Notes: generated by a model from the letters alone, not told the origin. A stretch of DNA of 7,163 nt from Candidatus Parcubacteria bacterium (GCA_023459655.1 JAEWTE010000036.1:1-7163), one strand, 5' to 3'; shown: positions 1 through 6,079, counted from the first letter of the stretch. Program-made: numbers and translations.

Positions 1-939
1 ATTGGCTAGTCTGGATAAATAAATTAACAAGAAAAGCCAAAGCATCCCACCATCACCCTGCCAATTAATTAAAAATGATACTTTATCAAAGTTAATTCTT
101 AATAAAATTATCAAAATTATCAGCAAAGCAAATAATAATCGAGAACTCATCTTTAACCAAATGTCTCGTCTTATTCTAAAATAGGAATCCATTGCTACAA
201 TTTCATCAAACTCATTTAGAACCGCTCTTTCCTGATTAAAATATTTTAAAAAATATTTATCGTTTAGATTAATATCTAAATACTTAATGAGCTTAGAATA
301 AAAAGTAGTCTCCTGGGCAACATACTTAGATGAAATAAAAAATGCTACCCTAGCGATTACTATTGATAAAAACAATAATGATAAAATAATTATCCACCAA
401 CTTAGTCCTGCCCAATAGCTAATCAAACCAATAATAACAAAATAAACCAACCACCTAACCGCCCCAAAAAAAGAATTAGACACACCCATTGAGGCTAGTG
501 GTATCTGATAAACTATTTTAGCCAATAAATCAGCTTGACTACCCACGCCCATGCTCTGCAGGCTTTTCTTTAAATGAGACTTTAATAAACGACGACGAAT
601 ATCATTAGCTAAAATTACTGAAAAAGTTTTTTCCAACCTCAAAGCAAAATAAGCTACCAAAGCAAAAATAATAACCAGCCCAGCTAGTAGCAACCAAAAT
701 AACCTACCCCGCCCCAATAGCTCCCAGCCAAATTGAAAACGGCTGACCGCCATTAATCCAATCTCAATTAGCCCCTGTAAAACTAACAATAAAAAAGAAC
801 TAATAACCAAAGTCCGATATTTCTTAAAAAAACCAAATAAATATTTAATTTGCCAAACTTTAATTAATCCACCATAAACCTGATCGGCTTGTCGACGAAT
901 TTTCCTTAATAGTTCGGCTTGTTGTCTTAAATTAGTCAT
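1..939 (-). CDS. ABC exporter-type transmembrane protein, N-terminal part, runs off the window
   Basis: I translated this frame by hand: 313 codons without a stop, open at base 1. A charged N-terminal helix (residues 1-33) precedes hydrophobic segments at about 42-65, 80-100, 163-175, 181-200 and 265-282. A last segment at about 300-310 ends in YLSRLAN. The cytoplasmic stretch near 110-133 (ANDIRRRLLKSHLKKSL) and the amphipathic stretch near 209-245 (QETTFYSKLIKYL...) lie where type I ABC exporters have their intracellular loops. This makes it a probable membrane domain of a lipid, peptide or drug exporter. The nucleotide-binding domain would lie outside the window, so whether this is a full half-transporter or a lone membrane domain is unknown. 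The ATG at 939 lies inside the end of the RT gene: ATGACTAA overlaps its stop by 8 bases, with no visible Shine-Dalgarno. That suggests translational coupling. The family call rests on topology and loop resemblance, not on a catalytic motif. Confidence 0.62.
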   Translation of the reverse strand, partial: MTNLRQQAELLRKIRRQADQVYGGLIKVWQIKYLFGFFKKYRTLVISSFLLLVLQGLIEIGLMAVSRFQFGWELLGRGRLFWLLLAGLVIIFALVAYFALRLEKTFSVILANDIRRRLLKSHLKKSLQSMGVGSQADLLAKIVYQIPLASMGVSNSFFGAVRWLVYFVIIGLISYWAGLSWWIIILSLLFLSIVIARVAFFISSKYVAQETTFYSKLIKYLDINLNDKYFLKYFNQERAVLNEFDEIVAMDSYFRIRRDIWLKMSSRLLFALLIILIILLRINFDKVSFLINWQGDGGMLWLFLLIYLSRLAN

Positions 940-2131
940 AATAAGCTTGTCGATAAAGCTGATAAGGCGAGATTATTCCAATATTTTTTAATCGGGCCAT
1001 GGCCAAACGTCGATGCCGTGGCGAATAATGGCCATAAATAAATTTGGTCATTATCTTTAAAAATGTTTCGGAAATATTTCGAATCTGCTGATAATCATTA
1101 ACCTGTGGTTTACTTTTAAGAATTAGTCGAAACTGATTATTATAGTTAGTAGCTGGCGACTTCATCTTGTTTTTCAATAAATTAATTTTATGTTGTTGAT
1201 TAATATTTTTATAGGCCAAAATATTTTTCCACTGATCAATTATGCCCTTAACCAAGCTATCAGGCAAGCTTATTTGCCCCTCATTAAAACTATAACCTAA
1301 AAAATTATACTCACCTCGGGCTTGACCACTATAAATCTTATCGTCATTAATAATTAAATCAAGTCTTTTTAAGTCGGTCAATAAGTCATTTTTCACTGAC
1401 AAAATTCGTTCGGCCGAACAATCTAACATAGCAATATCATCACCAACTCTAACATAAAAATTAACCAATTTTTTATATTTAAAATCTAATTCACTAATAT
1501 AAAAATTAGACAAAATCGCATAAAGTGGAATACCAACAACTACACCCCGCGTCATTAACTGAACTACACCTTGTCGATAAACTGAACCACCAATAAATAA
1601 TTTAAGTAAATCAATCACACCGTCATCTTCAATAACTACCTTTAATTTATCAATTAAAATCTGATGATTGATTTGATTAGCGTAATTTTTTAAATCCAAA
1701 ATTAAAGCTTGATCAGTTTGACAATGGAGACGATAATTGCGACAAAATTGCTTAGCTGCCAAATGGGGCGATTGGCCGGGACGATAAGAAAACAATCGAT
1801 CAGATAAAATTTCTTCAAAAAATGGCAAAAGAACCCGATAAATTGCTTGGGCTTTAACTCTTTCTTTGATTGAATAGATAAAAATCTCTCGCCAATTGTT
1901 CGGTTTATTTTTTTTAGGAATTAAAACTGAAATCGGCGGATCAATTGGCTTTTGATCAATTAATTCCTGACGCCAAGCTGATAATAAACGACAACTATCT
2001 AGTTCATAGTCTTTAAGAAAATGATTATCTAAACCATGATAGACTAAGGTTTTTTGCTTAATAGAAAAACCACGAATAATCTCTAAATAAGCTTTCTCTA
2101 AATTAACCCGATCCAATATTTTTTCCAGCAT
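932..2131 (-). CDS. Group II-like reverse transcriptase with altered nucleotide pocket
   Basis: RNA-directed DNA polymerase of 399 residues. Motif 1 is at 68-110 (VLIPKKNKP, R81, then IKERVKAQAIYRVLLPFFE). Motif 2 is at 114-129 (FSYRPGQSPHLAAKQF). Motif 3/A is at 144-156 (LDLKNYANQINH) with catalytic D146. Motif 4 is at 195-216 (RGVVVGIPLYAILSNFYI). Motif 5/C is at 226-235 (YVRVGDDIAM) with D231 and D232. Motif 6 is at 254-266 and motif 7 at 276-282 (NFLGYSF). A thumb-like, basic C-terminus follows. The catalytic Asp triad is intact, so activity is plausible. Oddities: A151 replaces the aromatic steric gate, YAN replaces FFD, and V198-V199 replace the PQ of PQG. There is no maturase tail, HNH nuclease, DGR-type SQ in motif 4, or retron VTG. 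An in-frame TAA three codons upstream fixes the ATG at 2131. The gene follows a structured leader and overlaps the next gene. The RT family is certain; the subclass is not recognised. Confidence 0.9.
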   Translation of the reverse strand: MLEKILDRVNLEKAYLEIIRGFSIKQKTLVYHGLDNHFLKDYELDSCRLLSAWRQELIDQKPIDPPISVLIPKKNKPNNWREIFIYSIKERVKAQAIYRVLLPFFEEILSDRLFSYRPGQSPHLAAKQFCRNYRLHCQTDQALILDLKNYANQINHQILIDKLKVVIEDDGVIDLLKLFIGGSVYRQGVVQLMTRGVVVGIPLYAILSNFYISELDFKYKKLVNFYVRVGDDIAMLDCSAERILSVKNDLLTDLKRLDLIINDDKIYSGQARGEYNFLGYSFNEGQISLPDSLVKGIIDQWKNILAYKNINQQHKINLLKNKMKSPATNYNNQFRLILKSKPQVNDYQQIRNISETFLKIMTKFIYGHYSPRHRRLAMARLKNIGIISPYQLYRQAYYD

Positions 2132-2132
2132 A

Positions 2133-2151
2133 TATTCTTAAGAATCACCCC
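2133..2151 (-). repeat. Inverted-repeat arm, RT-proximal
   Basis: Plus-strand sequence TATTCTTAAGAATCACCCC. It is the reverse complement of 2325-2344 except for one C/T difference and one missing base. It contains its own 10-bp palindrome TTCTTAAGAA. In the transcript this arm carries the only Shine-Dalgarno-like sequence before the RT and ends one base before its start codon. Confidence 0.85.
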
Positions 2152-2152
2152 C
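2145..2152 (-). promoter_or_regulatory. Shine-Dalgarno-like sequence of the RT, mostly buried in the stem
   Basis: The minus strand reads GGGGGTGA. Its GGTGA core can pair with the UCACC of the usual 16S rRNA tail, but it sits 13 bases from the ATG at 2131, longer than normal spacing. Seven of its eight bases lie inside the paired terminal stem. If used, initiation would require opening that stem, so RT translation could be coupled to folding of the upstream RNA or to RT binding. The other genes here show no comparable sequence. Its use as a ribosome binding site is inferred. Confidence 0.4.
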
Positions 2153-2324
2153 AGAGAGTCGGGTGGCACGCCACCGGACACGAATAAAATCTAAAGAGAC
2201 GCTTATGAGAGTCTGGCCTGCCAGACTGGCATTAGTCACTACACCACTAGCAACCGACCAAGCCTATATCAACGGCTATTAACAAGGCCATAGCTAATGA
2301 TTTTTGATATCCCAATTGGGTTGT

Positions 2325-2344
2325 GGGGATGATTCTTAAAAATA
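2325..2344 (-). repeat. Inverted-repeat arm, promoter-proximal
   Basis: Partner of the arm at 2133-2151, separated by 173 bases. Minus-strand sequence TATTTTTAAGAATCATCCCC. It starts within two or three bases of the transcription start expected from the TATAAT box at 2353-2358, so the paired stem would form the 5' end of the transcript. Both arms begin with TA at their outer edge, which would also suit a mobile element that duplicates TA on insertion. Confidence 0.85.
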
Positions 2345-2352
2345 CCTAATTA

Positions 2353-2381
2353 ATTATAACAAAGACCCAGATTTATTACCA
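2353..2381 (-). promoter_or_regulatory. Promoter of the ncRNA-RT-membrane protein unit
   Basis: Extended -10 TGTTATAAT (2361-2353) with a perfect TATAAT at 2358-2353. A weak -35-like TGGTAA (2381-2376) sits upstream at a 17-base spacing. The expected start is near 2346, just before the inverted repeat. It lies in the 44-base gap between the stop of the Gmad2/GerMN gene and the repeat arm, so the RT unit has its own promoter. No terminator hairpin is visible here, and read-through from the upstream genes is possible. Confidence 0.6.
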
Positions 2382-2388
2382 TTAAAAA

Positions 2389-3267
2389 TTAAGGCTGAAA
2401 TAATTCAGCTGGCTCAAAACTGACTGAACTAACTTCTGGAAATTGTTTAGCAACCGCTTCAAGTTGTTCCCTTAAAATTGATACACGACAAGACCCGCCA
2501 ATAGTTTTATTCTCTGGATCTGACAATCGTATCGTCAAATTACCATCACGAAGGGCTAAATCATCTAATAAAACTCCAGATAAAGGAAATTCGCTAGTTA
2601 ATCCAGTCGCCTTAGCTGATTCCGCTAATGGACTACTTAAAAATAATTTCAAAGTATCCTTAATTGGAGAAATAGATGTTGGCATCAATTGATCTACTGC
2701 CACTAAACCAGCCTGACTACATTGAATATTCCCCTGTTCGTCTTGATCACGACTAGCATCATAATAATAAAATTTGACTGTCCGTTGTGGTAAAGTAGTT
2801 GTCGAACTAGTATTAAAATCAAATTTAATCGGTAACCTTATTTCATCATCATTTTCTGGTAGTCCAGACGGATTATCCTTAACTAAAACTATAAAACCAG
2901 AACTAGTTGAAGGTTGAGAAAATTCAACTATCGCTTCAAATGGAACAAAATCAGCAGTCATCCAATCGGCCTGAGCCTGAGCTGGAACAATCCCTAATAA
3001 TTGATCATTAGCATCAACTATTTTAATTGGAAAAGATGCCTCAAAAAACCACCAACCACGAGCTTGACCACTAATAGACACTGGACTATTAATAGTCGAC
3101 TCAGCTAAAGGACTGAAAATCATGGCTGGTGCCGCCACTCCTAGATTATTAGTCGAAGTTGGGTTAGTTGGAGCAATTCCCCGATCAGAACTACCTAAAA
3201 TCCACAACGCTAAAATAATTGAACTCGCTAACAAAAATAACACTAAAATAATAATAATTTTTTTCAT
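2389..3267 (-). CDS. Membrane-anchored Gmad2 / GerMN domain protein
   Basis: A 292-residue extracytoplasmic protein. Residues 4-24 (KKIIIILVLFLLASSIILALWI) form an N-terminal membrane anchor with no lipobox Cys, followed by a low-complexity Thr/Asn/Pro linker. Residues about 48-148 match the Gmad2 immunoglobulin-like domain (FSPLAESTINSPVSISGQAR, WFFEASFPIKI, DNPSG, IRLPIKF). Residues about 163-285 match a GerMN domain (VKFYYYD, then DTLKLFLSSPLAE, GVLLDDLALRDGNLTIRL, SCRVSILREQLEAVAKQFPEV). C183 and C260 lie within the second domain and could form a disulfide. A longer frame reaches 3324, but it would overlap asnS and place 19 non-signal residues before the anchor, so I prefer the ATG at 3267, 10 bases after the asnS stop. 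It is probably cotranscribed with asnS. These domains were named from sporulation and germination proteins but are common in CPR bacteria, where the role is unknown, possibly cell-surface or wall binding. Confidence 0.82.
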   Translation of the reverse strand: MKKIIIILVLFLLASSIILALWILGSSDRGIAPTNPTSTNNLGVAAPAMIFSPLAESTINSPVSISGQARGWWFFEASFPIKIVDANDQLLGIVPAQAQADWMTADFVPFEAIVEFSQPSTSSGFIVLVKDNPSGLPENDDEIRLPIKFDFNTSSTTTLPQRTVKFYYYDASRDQDEQGNIQCSQAGLVAVDQLMPTSISPIKDTLKLFLSSPLAESAKATGLTSEFPLSGVLLDDLALRDGNLTIRLSDPENKTIGGSCRVSILREQLEAVAKQFPEVSSVSFEPAELFQP

Positions 3268-3277
3268 ATTATCATAA

Positions 3278-4672
3278 TTAAAATTCAGCATTTTTAGGTG
3301 TACGTGGAAATGGAATGACATCACGAATATTAGCCATGCCAGTCAAATACATAATCGCTCGCTCAAAACCTAAACCAAAACCAGCGTGTTTAACTGAACC
3401 ATATTTTCTAGTGTCCAAATACCACCAATAATCCTCCAACTTCATGCCCAGTTCCTTAATCCGTGCCTCTAGCACTTCCAATCGTTCTTCTCTTTGACTA
3501 CCACCAATAATTTCACCAATCCCTGGCACCAATAAATCAACAGCCGCCACCGTCTGACCATCATCATTTTGGCGCATATAAAAAGCCTTAATATTTTTAG
3601 GATAATCAATAATAAACACCGGCTGACCAAAGATTTTTTCAGTAATATAACGTTCGTGTTCGGTTTGTAAATCAATTCCCCAAGTTACTGGATAATTAAA
3701 TTTCTCACCACTTTCTAATAGCAAATCGATTGCTTTAGTATAGCTTAATCGAATAAACTCAGACTCTAAAACATTATGCAATCGATCTAATAAGCCATTA
3801 TCAATAAATTTATTAAAGAATTCCATTTCCTCCGGTAGCTCATCTAAAACATATTTAATCAAATACTTGATCATTTTCTCAGCCAAGTCCATATTATCAC
3901 TTAAATCAGCAAAAGCCATTTCGGGCTCAACCATCCAAAACTCACAAGCATGGCGAGTGGTATTAGAGTTCTCAGCACGAAAAGTCGGACCAAAAGTATA
4001 AACTCGATTCAAGCCAGCAATTAAAGTTTCAGCTTCTAATTGGCCACTAACTGTCAAACCAACCCGTTTACCAAAAAAATCTTGACTATAATCAAGCTGT
4101 CCTTGATTATCTTTAGCTAACGGCTTATCTAAATCTAGCGCGGTAACTGTAAACATCTCCCCAGCCCCCTCACAATCACTGCCAGAGATAATTGGCGTAT
4201 GAACATAATTAAAACCCTGTTCTTGAAAAAACTGATGAATAGCATAGCTCAAAGTTGACCGTAACCGAAAAACAGCTGAAAAAGTATTACCCCGTCCACG
4301 TAAATGAGCAATTTCTCTAAGAAACTCAAAACTATGTCCCTTTTTTTGCAAGGGATAATCGGCTGCTGCCTGATTAATAATAATTATTTCTTGAGCCGAT
4401 AATTCAAACGATTGACCAGCCGCTGGGGATTCTATTAATTGTCCAATAATCTCAATAGAAGAACCGACACTTAATTTTTCTACCGCTGCAAAATTATTTA
4501 AATTATTATTAAAAACTACCTGTAAATTATTAAAAAAAGTCCCATCATTAACTTCAATAAAACCAACCCCCTTGGAAACACGCACCGTTCTAACCCAGCC
4601 ACCAACTCTAACCTCTTTATTCAAAAAAGCGTTTGTTTGGCGATACAGATTCTTGATTGCGGTAATTGCCAT
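3278..4672 (-). CDS. asnS: Asparaginyl-tRNA synthetase
   Basis: Class IIb aminoacyl-tRNA synthetase that charges tRNA-Asn with asparagine using ATP in the cytoplasm. The 464 residues are full length (the E. coli enzyme has 466). An N-terminal OB-fold anticodon-binding domain spans about 20-102 (VRVGGWVRTVR, GFIEVNDGTFFNNLQVV). Motif 1 lies near 147-162, motif 2 at 227-247 (FGPTFRAENSNTTRHACEFW) and motif 3 at 431-441 (GFGLGFERAIM). The C-terminus IRDVIPFPRTPKNAEF is the usual AsnRS ending and separates it from AspRS. The ATG at 4672 follows 48 bases after the bPH gene. No Shine-Dalgarno and no good promoter is visible there, so transcription from the bPH promoter is likely. The Gmad2/GerMN gene follows at 10 bases. 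Nothing is missing or unusual. Confidence 0.97.
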   Translation of the reverse strand: MAITAIKNLYRQTNAFLNKEVRVGGWVRTVRVSKGVGFIEVNDGTFFNNLQVVFNNNLNNFAAVEKLSVGSSIEIIGQLIESPAAGQSFELSAQEIIIINQAAADYPLQKKGHSFEFLREIAHLRGRGNTFSAVFRLRSTLSYAIHQFFQEQGFNYVHTPIISGSDCEGAGEMFTVTALDLDKPLAKDNQGQLDYSQDFFGKRVGLTVSGQLEAETLIAGLNRVYTFGPTFRAENSNTTRHACEFWMVEPEMAFADLSDNMDLAEKMIKYLIKYVLDELPEEMEFFNKFIDNGLLDRLHNVLESEFIRLSYTKAIDLLLESGEKFNYPVTWGIDLQTEHERYITEKIFGQPVFIIDYPKNIKAFYMRQNDDGQTVAAVDLLVPGIGEIIGGSQREERLEVLEARIKELGMKLEDYWWYLDTRKYGSVKHAGFGLGFERAIMYLTGMANIRDVIPFPRTPKNAEF

Positions 4673-4720
4673 ATAATTAATAAGTCAATAAAACTAAAAT
4701 ATTTCAATAAATATACTCTA

Positions 4721-5185
4721 CTATTTACTTCTTAAATCGTCCAATCTCTTTTTTAACTGGTACGGCTGTCGAACATGTTTTAATTTAACACCACCACCAA
4801 TGGTCCCGGCAGTAGAAATGGTTAAAAACCCAGTCTTAGTTAAAATTTTACTAAAAAAATGCTCTTCAACAATTGTGTCAGTTATTTGACTATAATCAAT
4901 ACTCACTAAACTAGTAGATAACCACCCTCGATAAATTAAAATCCGTCGATTAGTCAAGGCATAGACATTGGCAATTCTTAAATAAATTGCATAATAAAAA
5001 ATCGCTACCGCAAAAATAACAGCTGGCATAGCTGGAGCTATTTCATAATAAATCAAGATTGATCCAAAACTTATTATTGCCCACAATAATAAATTAAAGA
5101 CTATATAACCCTGACCAATAGAAAATTGATATTCAATTTTTTCATTTTGACCAATAATTTTTGACCAAATTTTATCATGATTCAT
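4721..5185 (-). CDS. Small membrane protein with bacterial PH domain (bPH_2 / DUF304, YdbS-like)
   Basis: A 154-residue protein. A short cytoplasmic N-terminus contains GQNEKIEYQF. Two membrane helices follow at about 26-47 and 52-70. A bacterial PH-like domain covers about 71-150, with the family signature NVYALTNRRILIYRGWLS followed by SLVSIDYSQITDTIVEE, FLTISTAG and LKHVRQPYQLKKRLDDLR. The protein family is membrane-bound and of unclear biochemical function; some members occur with stress or secretion genes, and nothing here assigns a role. The ATG at 5185 is preceded by an A/T-rich leader without a Shine-Dalgarno. A strong extended -10 lies about 36 bases upstream, so the gene begins its own transcript and probably leads the asnS-Gmad2 group. 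Confidence 0.82.
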   Translation of the reverse strand: MNHDKIWSKIIGQNEKIEYQFSIGQGYIVFNLLLWAIISFGSILIYYEIAPAMPAVIFAVAIFYYAIYLRIANVYALTNRRILIYRGWLSTSLVSIDYSQITDTIVEEHFFSKILTKTGFLTISTAGTIGGGVKLKHVRQPYQLKKRLDDLRSK

Positions 5186-5220
5186 AAATAATCATTATAA
5201 AATTAAAAAATATCACCCTT

Positions 5221-5229
5221 ATTATAACA
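5221..5229 (-). promoter_or_regulatory. Extended -10 promoter element of the bPH gene
   Basis: The minus strand reads TGTTATAAT, a perfect TATAAT with the TGN extension and identical to the element before the RT unit. No convincing -35 is visible at 17 bases (a T-run only). The start would fall near 5214, giving a leader of roughly 28 bases. It sits in the 71-base gap after the SDR stop codon and probably drives the bPH gene and perhaps asnS and the Gmad2/GerMN gene. Confidence 0.55.
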
Positions 5230-5256
5230 CAAGATCATCGCTTAAAAAACAAAAAA

Positions 5257-5997
5257 TTACCGCAAAGTCCAACCACCATCAACTACAATAGTCTGACCAG
5301 TTATATAGCTAGCTCCGGCTGAGGCTAAAAATAAAACAGCAGCAGCAATATCTTCGGCCTCACCAAATCGACCCAACGGAACCATCGCTATTGTCTGACG
5401 CTTAGTCTCATCATTCATCCCCTGACTCGCCCCTGGGGTAATAATGCCTCCTGGAGCTATACCATTGACAGTAATCTGGCGTTGAGCTAACTCTAAAGCT
5501 AATGCTCTAGTCATACTATCAGCCCCTCCTTTGGAAGCACAATAATGGACTAGACCGGAAAAACCAATAATTGAAGCAATTGAAGAAATATTAATAATTC
5601 GTCCACCATTTGGCATTATTTTAATAGCGGCCTGAGAACATAAAAAGAGACTCTTTAAATTAACCGACATCACTTTGTCCCATTGTTCTTCAGTCATTTC
5701 CGCAAAGGAGACAAACGGATAAATTCCGGCACTATTGACTAAAACATCTAACGATCCAAATTCAGCAACCGTTTCTTTAAAGATAGCCTCGACTGACTGA
5801 CGATTAGAAACATCACCAACTACTGTCTTTACTTTAATTCCTAATAACTTAAGCTCGACTCCAACCTCCCCCAATAATTTCTGATTAATATCACTAATAA
5901 CCAAATCATAGCCCTGACTCGCTAAAGCCTTGGCAATTCCCCGACCAATCCCCTGGCCAGCCCCAGTAACCAAAGCAATTTTATTTTTAGATGACAT
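5257..5997 (-). CDS. SDR family NAD(P)-dependent oxidoreductase (FabG-like)
   Basis: Classical short-chain dehydrogenase/reductase, full length at 246 residues, cytoplasmic. The cofactor loop is TGAGQGIG (11-18). D36 at the end of the second beta strand suggests a preference for NAD(H) over NADP(H), and D62 (GDV) contacts adenine. The NNAG motif is NSAG (88-91). The catalytic tetrad is N113, S139, Y152 and K156 (HYCASKGG). The GIAPGGIITPG loop and the C-terminal ITGQTIVVDGGW are typical of FabG-like enzymes. The substrate cannot be told from sequence: 3-oxoacyl-ACP reductase, glucose or other sugar/polyol dehydrogenase are all possible. With no other fatty acid gene nearby, I do not assign fabG. 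It has its own promoter and diverges from the phosphorylase gene. Confidence 0.9.
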   Translation of the reverse strand: MSSKNKIALVTGAGQGIGRGIAKALASQGYDLVISDINQKLLGEVGVELKLLGIKVKTVVGDVSNRQSVEAIFKETVAEFGSLDVLVNSAGIYPFVSFAEMTEEQWDKVMSVNLKSLFLCSQAAIKIMPNGGRIINISSIASIIGFSGLVHYCASKGGADSMTRALALELAQRQITVNGIAPGGIITPGASQGMNDETKRQTIAMVPLGRFGEAEDIAAAVLFLASAGASYITGQTIVVDGGWTLR

Positions 5998-6027
5998 ATT
6001 ATTTAATTTAAAGATAAGCTTATTACT

Positions 6028-6055
6028 AGTATAACAATAATTGAGGCGATTTCAA
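6028..6055 (-). promoter_or_regulatory. Promoter of the SDR gene
   Basis: On the minus strand, -35 TTGAAA (6055-6050), a 16-base spacer and -10 TATACT (6033-6028) with the TGT extension (6036-6034). The start would be near 6021, giving an A/T-rich leader of about 24 bases without a Shine-Dalgarno. Its -35 overlaps that of the divergent promoter on the other strand. Confidence 0.6.
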
Positions 6056-6079
6056 ACTAACAATAAAATATGTTAAAAT
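6051..6079 (+). promoter_or_regulatory. Promoter of the alpha-glucan phosphorylase gene
   Basis: -35-like TTCAAA (6051-6056), a 17-base spacer and -10 TAAAAT (6074-6079) with the TGT extension (6071-6073). The start would be near 6086, with a leader of about 23 bases lacking a Shine-Dalgarno. The -35 shares five bases with the SDR promoter on the opposite strand, so polymerase could probably occupy only one at a time. Confidence 0.5.

Larger units (their letters stand above)
2133..2344 (-). ncRNA. Candidate structured RNA closed by a long terminal stem, directly upstream of the RT
   Basis: Read on the minus strand, the segment begins with UAUUUUUAAGAAUCAUCCCC (2344-2325) and ends with GGGGUGAUUCUUAAGAAUA (2151-2133). 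These pair over 19 bp with one G-U and one bulged U (2329). Inside are a perfect 7-bp hairpin AGTCTGG/CCAGACT with loop CAGG (2227-2210), an 8-bp hairpin with one mismatch (2179-2158, core GGTGG/CCACC, loop CGTG), a 5-bp hairpin GCTAT/ATAGC (2294-2275) and a small CCCAATTGGG palindrome (2320-2311). By hand count G+C is about 48% for 2151-2330, against about 28% in a sampled stretch of the RT gene. The predicted transcription start (about 2346) and the RT ATG (2131) fall just outside the two ends. Retrons and some DRT systems place their template RNA here, but this matches no RNA family I recognise. The alternative is a MITE-like insertion. No continuous reading frame spans it. Confidence 0.55.

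Noticed and set aside
932..2131. Diversity-generating retroelement
   Set aside because: Motif 4 lacks the SQ signature, and I see no Avd-like gene and no template/variable repeat pair with adenine-specific differences in the window.
932..2344. Canonical retron
   Set aside because: The architecture fits, but the RT has no VTG after the catalytic motif and no clear NAxxH region X. A TTAGC that could hold a branching G (2297-2293) lies about 28 bases past the stem arm rather than next to it.
932..2344. Group II intron with maturase
   Set aside because: The RT motifs are related, but there is no maturase-like tail or HNH domain, and no domain V-like hairpin or GUGYG 5' end was seen around it. 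The gene also overlaps a downstream reading frame.
3268..3324. Longer N-terminus for the Gmad2/GerMN protein
   Set aside because: It would overlap the end of asnS in another frame and place a non-signal peptide before a clear membrane anchor. The ATG at 3267 fits better.
3469..3675. Small open frame inside asnS
   Set aside because: It overlaps a full-length conserved synthetase gene, and its translation shows no domain character.
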